A stretch of 64,000 bases of DNA, from the NCBI GenBank assembly GCA_014649355.1, contig BMSW01000021.1, positions 44,616-108,615 of the forward strand, given 5' to 3'. This DNA is from Streptomyces althioticus. Lineage in GTDB: Bacteria > Actinomycetota > Actinomycetes > Streptomycetales > Streptomycetaceae. A model generated the notes under the pieces. The model saw only the letters and a program-made list of their open reading frames with translations, did not search any database and had not been told where the DNA came from. Both the position numbers and the translations under genes were made by a program. This document shows, piece by piece, positions 58,713-64,000 of this stretch. Numbering within the stretch: the stretch's first letter is position 1; every line of letters begins with the position of its first letter.

Positions 58713-59317
58713 TGTTTACTTGACCCTGTCCTGTGCACGGGCGCCCGGAGGTCCGGGAAGAACCTCGGACGGGCGCGGGTTGTCAGTTCTGCCGTCCCTG
58801 TAAAACGTCAGGCTAAACATTCAATTCCCGGCGGCCCGGGGCGGGGAGCGGTGATCTCGGTGTGAGTTTGCTCACGATCCGATTGACATTCCGGGCATCC
58901 CGGGCGCGCTCCACGGTGACCGGAATCGGACATTGACCCCCTGAAGCAACCATTCCGCTCCTGATCATGCCGACTGGGACACCGACCGGCCCCCGCCGGT
59001 CCGGGCAGGTATGCCCGAAATGAACAAGATCCCGTTCTACGGCCGGTGATCCGGCGGGCACGGGCTGTCACGTATGTCACGGGTAAGCCCACGGGCCTTG
59101 TTGGAGATCCGGCACTGTGCTGGAATCTCACGGACCGCCGCAGGGATCGAGCCGGCGCACAGGGGGCGCGACCACGCGCCGAGTGGCGGCGAGATGGGGG
59201 AACCGGCGCCGGACAATCACGACCACCACGGGGGCGTATTCAGGGCGCCCCTATGACGCCGACACCGTGCCTCGCCGTTCACGCGGAGGGGCGCCTGGTT
59301 CAGAGGTTGCGACGCTA
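58713..59317. other. Divergent promoter region of the small-protein gene and cvn1
   Basis: 605 bp with no credible gene. The part at 58800-59060 is noticeably lower in GC than the rest of the window, as expected for promoters. It contains the near-direct repeat TGTCACGTATGTCACGGG (59068-59085). The long frame in phase with cvnA runs through this region from 59117 but shows no conserved coding. Confidence 0.4.
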
Positions 59318-62300
59318 GTGCAGGGACGTTTCAAGAGGGATGGCAGCGCTTCGGCGGAGCCGGAGCCGCAGGGCGGGACTGGCCCCAAGGCCGTCAGCTC
59401 CTCGCCCCAGCACGCCCAGAGCCAGGGGCCGACCCCGCCCGGTGGCAACGGCGGCGAGCGCCCCGGCGCTCCGTCCGCACCCCCGGCCACCCCGCCGGCC
59501 TCCCCCGCCGGTCCGACCGGCCCGGGTTCGCGAATAGCCCTGCGCAACTGGCGGATCTCGACCCGTCTGGTGTCGCTGCTCGCGCTGCCGGTGGTCGCGG
59601 CCACCTCGCTCGGCGCGCTGCGTATCCAGCAGTCGATGGACGACATCCAGCAGCTCGACAACATGAAGCTGCTGACGGACATGACCAAGCAGGCCACCGA
59701 GCTGGCGCACGCGCTCCAGGAGGAGCGCGACCAGTCGGCCGGTCCGCTCGCGCACGGCGGCAAGGGCACGGACTTCTCGGTCAAGGGCTACCGCGAGAAG
59801 ACCGACCGCGCGATGTCGAACTTCCTCGACAGCTCCGAGGAGATCGACGCGGCGAGCAAGGACGGCAACCTCAAGGGCGTCCGCGACAACCTCGTCCAGC
59901 TGGCCGGCGACCTGAGCGAGCTCGCCAAGATCCGCAACACGGCGTTCCAGCAGGAGAGCAACTCCACGCAGACCGTCGAGGGTTACCACCGCCTGATCGA
60001 GAACCTGATCGACCTCTCGCAGGACATGGCGGAGGCGACCAGCAACCCCGACATGATCCAGCGCACGCGCGCCCTGTCGTCCTTCTCCTCCGCCAAGGAG
60101 TACGCGTCGGTCCAGCGCGCGGTTCTCGCCGCCGCGCTGCCCGCGAGCAACACCACCAAGGGCAAGATCGCCGAGAACGACCGGCTCTACGCGCAGTCCG
60201 CGCTGGCGAGCCAGAAGTCCGAGCTGCGCGCCTTCAAGAGCATCTACGGCGAGGACTCCGCCGCCGAACTGCTGCTGCCCATCGAAGAGGGCAACCCCAC
60301 GATCAAGGCGACCGACGAGTACGCCGGCCGCGCGGTGGCCTCGGAGTTCGGTCTGCAGTCGGTGGGCGCGCGCTCCTACCGCGACTGGCTGGACGACAGC
60401 TCCACCAAGATCCAGCAGATGAAGAACATCGAGCTCAGGCTGCTCGAGGAGATGGAGCAGAAGGCCCGCGAGCTGCGCAACGCCACCGAGCGCGACGCGA
60501 TCATCTCCGGTGCGCTGATCCTCCTCGTGCTCGGTGTGTCCCTCGTCGGCGCCTTCGTCGTGGCCCGGTCCATGATCCGGTCGCTGCGCCGACTGGAGGA
60601 GACCGCGACCAAGGTCGCCCAGGAGCGCCTGCCCGACCTGGTCAAGCAGCTCTCCGAGTCGGACCCGCAGGACGTGGACACCACCGTCGAGTCGGTCGGT
60701 GTGCACTCCCGCGACGAGATCGGCCGTGTGGCCGCGGCCTTCGACGACGTGCACCGCGAGGCGGTCCGCCTCGCCGCCGAGCAGGCCCTTCTGCGGGGCA
60801 ACGTCAACGCGATGTTCACCAACCTCTCGCGCCGCTCCCAGGGTCTGATCCAGCGCCAGCTGTCGCTGATCTCCGAACTCGAGTCCCGCGAGGCCGACCC
60901 GGACCAGCTGTCCTCGCTGTTCAAGCTGGACCACCTCGCGACCCGCATGCGCCGTAACGGTGAGAACCTCCTCGTCCTCGCGGGTGAGGAGCCCGGCCGC
61001 CGGTGGACCCGTCCGGTCCCGCTGGTCGACGTGCTCCGCGCCGCCGCGTCCGAGGTGGAGCAGTACGAGCGCATCGAGCTGGCCGCGGTGCCGTCCACCG
61101 AAGTGGCCGGCCGCGTGGTCAACGACCTCGTGCACCTCCTCGCCGAGCTGCTGGAGAACGCGACCTCGTTCTCCTCCCCGCAGACCAAGGTCAAGGTCAC
61201 CGGTCACGCCCTGCCCGACGGCCGGGTGCTGATCGAGATCCACGACACCGGTATCGGTCTGTCCCCCGAGGACCTCGCGGCGATCAACGAGCGGCTCGCC
61301 TCGCCGCCCACCGTGGACGTCTCCGTCTCCCGCCGCATGGGTCTGTTCGTGGTCGGCCGTCTGTCGCAGCGCCACGGCATCCGCATCCAGCTCCGCCCGT
61401 CCGACTCCGGCGGTACGACCGCGCTGGTCATGCTGCCCGTCGACGTCGCCCAGGGCGGCAAGAAGCCCCAGGGCAAGCCCGGCCAGCCGGGTGGCGCGGG
61501 CGGTCCGGCCGCCGCGCAGGCCGCCGCGGGCGCCGCCGCCGCGCGGCGCTCCGCCGGGGCCGGCCAGTCCGGCGGCGGCTCGCTCGGCGCGGGTGCGCCC
61601 GGCGGGCGCCTCGGTGCCGGTCAGGGCCCGCGGGCCGCGCTGCCCGGACGGGACGGCCCGGGCCGTCCCGGCGGCCGGGGACCGCAGGGTCCCTCGGCGG
61701 GCAACCAGACTCCTTCCCTCTTCGACCAGGGCGCTCCCTCCGCTCCCCCGCAGGGCCGTCCCGCTCCGGCGGGCGCCGGCTTCGGGCAGCAGCAGGGCCC
61801 GAACGCCCCTCAGGCCGCGCCTCCGTCCGGGAACCAGGGCCAGGTGCCGCCGCAGCGGGGCAACGCCCCCGAGCGCGGCCGCCGTCCCCAGCTCCCGCCG
61901 CGCGGCGGCGCCCGTCCGGAACTGCCGGGCGGCGACCAGCAGCAGCGCACGCCGAGCTGGAGCGACGACAACGCCCGGCCGCCGGCGCCGCGCCCCTCGA
62001 CGGACGCCCCGCGCGGCCACGACGAGCCGGACGTCTCCCGCACCGCCGCGATGCCGCGCTTCGACGACCGTCAGGGTCCCGGCGCCACGGCGGAGATCCC
62101 CCGCTTCGACGAGCGTCAGCAGGCGCCCGGCCAGGACAACGGCCAGTACGGCCGTCCCGGCGCCAACGGTGCCGCGAACACGGGCCAGTTCGTCCGCGGT
62201 GACATCTTCGGCACCCCGCAGGGCGGCCGTCCCGGCGCGCAGGACCCGGCCGCCACGGGCCAGTTCCCCGCCCCGCAGGGCTACGACAACGGCACCGGCC

Positions 62301-62980
62301 AGTACCCGGCCCCGCGCCAGGACAACGGCTCGACCGGCCAGTTCGCGCTGCCCGGCCGCCCGGGCACCGACCCGTCCGGCACGGGCCAGTTCGAGCGTCC
62401 CCGGATGAACGGCACGCACGCCGCCGGCCCCGTCCCCCCGCGCCCGCAGCCCCCGCAGCAGCAGGAGCAGCGCCAGCCGTCCGACCAGTGGGCGCTGCCC
62501 CCGGCCTCCGGCCCGGGCGACGGCCGTACGCCGCTGTACGACACGCTGGAGACCAACTGGTTCCACGGCGGCCAGGGCGGTGCGCAGGAGCAGGGCAACG
62601 GCTCCGCGCCGGCCGCCCCGCAGCAGCCCCAGCAGCCGCAGCAGTCCCCGCAGCCGCAGAGCCCGACCGGCTCGCAGCGGTCCAACGCCGCCTGGCGCAG
62701 CTCGCCCAACGACGAGCTCGTCAAGCAGGCCGAACGCGTCCGCAAGCCGGCCGCGGGCGGCGTCACCACCTCCGGCCTGCCGCGCCGGGTGCCCAAGGCG
62801 AACCTCGTCCCGGGCACGGCTCAGCAGCAGAACCACCAGAGCGGTCCTCAGGTCTCGCGCGCCCCCGATGACGTGCGCGGCCGGCTGACCAATCTCCGTC
62901 GGGGTATCGCACAGGGTCGTCAGGCCGGGTCCTCACAGACCGGCAGCTTCCCGCACCCCACTCACCAGCAGGAGCGTTAG
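59318..62980 (+). CDS. cvnA1: Conservon sensor histidine kinase CvnA1 (nitrate/nitrite-sensor domain)
   Basis: 1220 residues from GTG 59318 (the start is uncertain; AGAGG lies 13 nt upstream). TM1 is at about 82-101 (LVSLLALPVVAATSLG). An extracellular NIT-type helical domain follows (DDIQQLDNMKLLTDMTKQAT), then TM2 near 394-415 with a HAMP-like linker, a dimerisation helix (NLSRRSQGLIQRQLSLISEL) and HATPase_c at about 595-710 (ELLENATSFSSPQT, HDTGIGLSPEDL). A classical H-box is not obvious. The C-terminal ~500 residues are disordered Pro/Gln/Gly-rich with five TGQF/Y repeats. It is the first gene of a four-gene conservon. Confidence 0.92.
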   Translation: MQGRFKRDGSASAEPEPQGGTGPKAVSSSPQHAQSQGPTPPGGNGGERPGAPSAPPATPPASPAGPTGPGSRIALRNWRISTRLVSLLALPVVAATSLGALRIQQSMDDIQQLDNMKLLTDMTKQATELAHALQEERDQSAGPLAHGGKGTDFSVKGYREKTDRAMSNFLDSSEEIDAASKDGNLKGVRDNLVQLAGDLSELAKIRNTAFQQESNSTQTVEGYHRLIENLIDLSQDMAEATSNPDMIQRTRALSSFSSAKEYASVQRAVLAAALPASNTTKGKIAENDRLYAQSALASQKSELRAFKSIYGEDSAAELLLPIEEGNPTIKATDEYAGRAVASEFGLQSVGARSYRDWLDDSSTKIQQMKNIELRLLEEMEQKARELRNATERDAIISGALILLVLGVSLVGAFVVARSMIRSLRRLEETATKVAQERLPDLVKQLSESDPQDVDTTVESVGVHSRDEIGRVAAAFDDVHREAVRLAAEQALLRGNVNAMFTNLSRRSQGLIQRQLSLISELESREADPDQLSSLFKLDHLATRMRRNGENLLVLAGEEPGRRWTRPVPLVDVLRAAASEVEQYERIELAAVPSTEVAGRVVNDLVHLLAELLENATSFSSPQTKVKVTGHALPDGRVLIEIHDTGIGLSPEDLAAINERLASPPTVDVSVSRRMGLFVVGRLSQRHGIRIQLRPSDSGGTTALVMLPVDVAQGGKKPQGKPGQPGGAGGPAAAQAAAGAAAARRSAGAGQSGGGSLGAGAPGGRLGAGQGPRAALPGRDGPGRPGGRGPQGPSAGNQTPSLFDQGAPSAPPQGRPAPAGAGFGQQQGPNAPQAAPPSGNQGQVPPQRGNAPERGRRPQLPPRGGARPELPGGDQQQRTPSWSDDNARPPAPRPSTDAPRGHDEPDVSRTAAMPRFDDRQGPGATAEIPRFDERQQAPGQDNGQYGRPGANGAANTGQFVRGDIFGTPQGGRPGAQDPAATGQFPAPQGYDNGTGQYPAPRQDNGSTGQFALPGRPGTDPSGTGQFERPRMNGTHAAGPVPPRPQPPQQQEQRQPSDQWALPPASGPGDGRTPLYDTLETNWFHGGQGGAQEQGNGSAPAAPQQPQQPQQSPQPQSPTGSQRSNAAWRSSPNDELVKQAERVRKPAAGGVTTSGLPRRVPKANLVPGTAQQQNHQSGPQVSRAPDDVRGRLTNLRRGIAQGRQAGSSQTGSFPHPTHQQER

Positions 62981-63403
62981 TTGAGCCCGATGAGCCAGGC
63001 GGCACAGAACCTCAACTGGTTGATCACCAACTTCGTGGACAACACCCCAGGTGTGTCCCACACCGTCGTCGTGTCCGCCGACGGTCTCCTCCTGGCGCTC
63101 TCCGAGGGCTTCCCGCGCGACCGCGCGGACCAGCTCGCGGCCGTCGCCTCGGGGCTGACCTCCCTGACGGCCGGCGCCTCCCGGATCTTCGAGGGCGGCA
63201 ACGTCGCTCAGACGGTCGTGGAGATGGAGCGGGGATTCCTCTTCCTCATGTCCGTCTCCGACGGCTCGTCCCTCGCCGTGCTCGCGCACCCCGAGTGCGA
63301 CATCGGCCTCGTCGGCTACGAGATGGCGCTCCTGGTCGACCGCGCGGGGGCGGTCCTCACCCCGGACCTGCGCGCCGAGCTACAGGGAAGTCTGCTCCAC
63401 TGA
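62981..63403 (+). CDS. cvnB1: Roadblock/LC7-domain protein CvnB1
   Basis: 140 residues from TTG 62981, directly after the cvnA1 stop; AGGAG lies 7 nt upstream of TTG and 16 nt from the alternative ATG 62990. The roadblock fold reads LNWLITNFVDNTPGVSHTVV, ADGLLLALSEGF and LTAGASRIFEGGNVAQTVVE. It is related to MglB, a GTPase-activating protein, and is expected to act on CvnD1. Conservons resemble eukaryotic GPCR-like assemblies in membrane complexes (established for cvn9). Confidence 0.95.
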   Translation: MSPMSQAAQNLNWLITNFVDNTPGVSHTVVVSADGLLLALSEGFPRDRADQLAAVASGLTSLTAGASRIFEGGNVAQTVVEMERGFLFLMSVSDGSSLAVLAHPECDIGLVGYEMALLVDRAGAVLTPDLRAELQGSLLH

Positions 63404-63514
63404 ACGGCCCCGGCACCACCCGTCTCACCAAATCACCGTCCGGCCGCCACAATTCCCCCCACCGGCCCCATCAAACAGCTTGACTGACCGCTCGCTGTCC
63501 CGCCCGGAGGATTC

Positions 63515-63910
63515 ATGACCCCGCCCACCGCCTCTCATGATCCGTACGCGGAGCCGTACGAGGACGAGGGCGACCAGCCGCTGGTTCGTCCGTATGCGAT
63601 GACCGGCGGCCGGACCAGGCCGCGTTACCAGCTGGCCATCGAGGCACTCATCAGTACGACGGCCGACCCGGCAGCGCTCATGGGGCTCCTTCCCGAGCAC
63701 CAGCGCATCTGTCACCTGTGCCGAGAGGTGAAGTCGGTCGCCGAGGTCTCGGCACTGCTCAACATGCCGCTGGGCGTCGCCCGGATCCTGGTGGCGGACC
63801 TGGCGGAGGCGGGACTCGTCGCCGTGCACCAGCCGGGCGGCGACGAGGCGACAGGCGCCCCGGACGTGACACTGCTCGAAAGGGTGCTCAGTGGACTTCG
63901 CAAGCTCTAG
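63515..63910 (+). CDS. cvnC1: DUF742 protein CvnC1
   Basis: 131 residues from ATG 63515 (CGGAGG upstream). DUF742 features are VRPYAMTGGRTRPRYQLAIE, HQRICHLCREVKSVAEVSAL and LNMPLGVARILVADLAEAGL, a winged-helix-like domain. It is the third conservon component; its biochemical role is undefined. A 110-bp gap separates it from cvnB1, and it overlaps cvnD1 by 20 bp. Confidence 0.95.
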   Translation: MTPPTASHDPYAEPYEDEGDQPLVRPYAMTGGRTRPRYQLAIEALISTTADPAALMGLLPEHQRICHLCREVKSVAEVSALLNMPLGVARILVADLAEAGLVAVHQPGGDEATGAPDVTLLERVLSGLRKL

Positions 63911-64000
63911 CGGCGGGACGGTCTCCGAGAGCCGCGCGACCACCTCGGCGAAGATCGTGGTGGCGGGTGGCTTCGGCGTGGGCAAGACCACGTTCGTCGG
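63891..64000 (+). CDS. cvnD1: Conservon small GTPase CvnD1 (5' end only)
   Basis: The 36 visible residues start at GTG 63891, inside the cvnC1 end (20-bp overlap). They include TSAKIVVAGGFGVGKTTFVG, the P-loop of the Ras-like ATP/GTP-binding CvnD family. The rest lies beyond the window. Confidence 0.92.
   Translation, partial: MDFASSSGGTVSESRATTSAKIVVAGGFGVGKTTFV

Noticed and set aside
59117..59317. N-terminal extension of CvnA1 to 59117
   Set aside because: The extension is Arg/Thr/Gly-rich, lies in the promoter region and has no recognisable ribosome site. The exact start remains uncertain.

Overview
The window is a stretch of high-GC actinobacterial chromosome that reads as Streptomyces. 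The evidence is GC-rich third codon positions, many GTG starts, long spurious antisense frames, and a gene order I recognise as the Streptomyces core block running from the sip/rpsP cluster through amtB-glnK-glnD, nsdA, ftsY, glcP, smc, rnc, recG, rpmB, ddl, hupS, leuCD-ndgR and gltX to the cvn1 conservon. No phage, integrase, IS element, CRISPR array or rRNA is visible.

Layout. 1-8865 (minus) is one long train: rpsP, khpA, rimM, trmD, rplS, four tandem type I signal peptidases (sipW-X-Y-Z), a NUDIX hydrolase, a DUF2469 gene, yraN, and a ComM/YifB ATPase cut by the window edge. 9.1-11.2 kb holds a SprT-like putative metalloprotease and a SAM methyltransferase. 11.3-17.2 kb has ffh and the nitrogen operon amtB-glnK-glnD, with a GlnR-type box upstream of amtB. 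17.5-23.4 kb has nsdA, a divergent degenerate prim-pol protein, ftsY, a 57-bp repeat array and the glucose permease glcP. 23.5-28.3 kb has smc, a small coiled-coil protein and acyP. 28.4-32 kb is more accessory: a CAP-domain membrane protein, a small membrane protein, a GNAT enzyme, an HxlR regulator and mutM. 32-40.7 kb carries rnc, rpmF, DUF177, a DivIVA-like coiled coil, coaD, rsmD, recG, a DAK2 kinase and divergent rpmB.

40.8-42.0 kb is the oddest non-coding stretch: about nine diverged copies of a ~130-bp unit of two alternating subtypes. 42.0-49.7 kb holds thiL-thiD, a stand-alone RAM protein, a DUF3515 lipoprotein, ddl, plsC-gpsA, cofC with a small OB-like protein, and the lysine-rich HU protein HupS. 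49.7-54.6 kb holds leuC-leuD with the divergent IclR regulator ndgR, and a MerR/DUF4188 divergent pair; both divergent pairs have palindromic operators between them. 54.6-55.2 kb is an array of five tRNA genes (Gln-Glu-Glu-Gln-Glu). It is followed by a HAD phosphatase, gltX (which charges the neighbouring tRNA-Glu), an FAH-family hydrolase, a small peptide with a duplicated motif, and the cvn1 conservon (sensor kinase, roadblock, DUF742, start of the GTPase).

Common themes are protein export (ffh, ftsY, four signal peptidases), ribosome assembly and translation, chromosome organisation (smc, hupS, DivIVA-like), nitrogen and carbon uptake (amtB, glcP), and developmental control (nsdA, rnc/absB, ndgR, cvn1). 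Most operon ends carry strong GC-rich hairpins, usually without a U-tract; the exceptions are rpmB and the small coiled-coil gene. Start codons were chosen by Shine-Dalgarno position and family length, and several differ from the longest frame.
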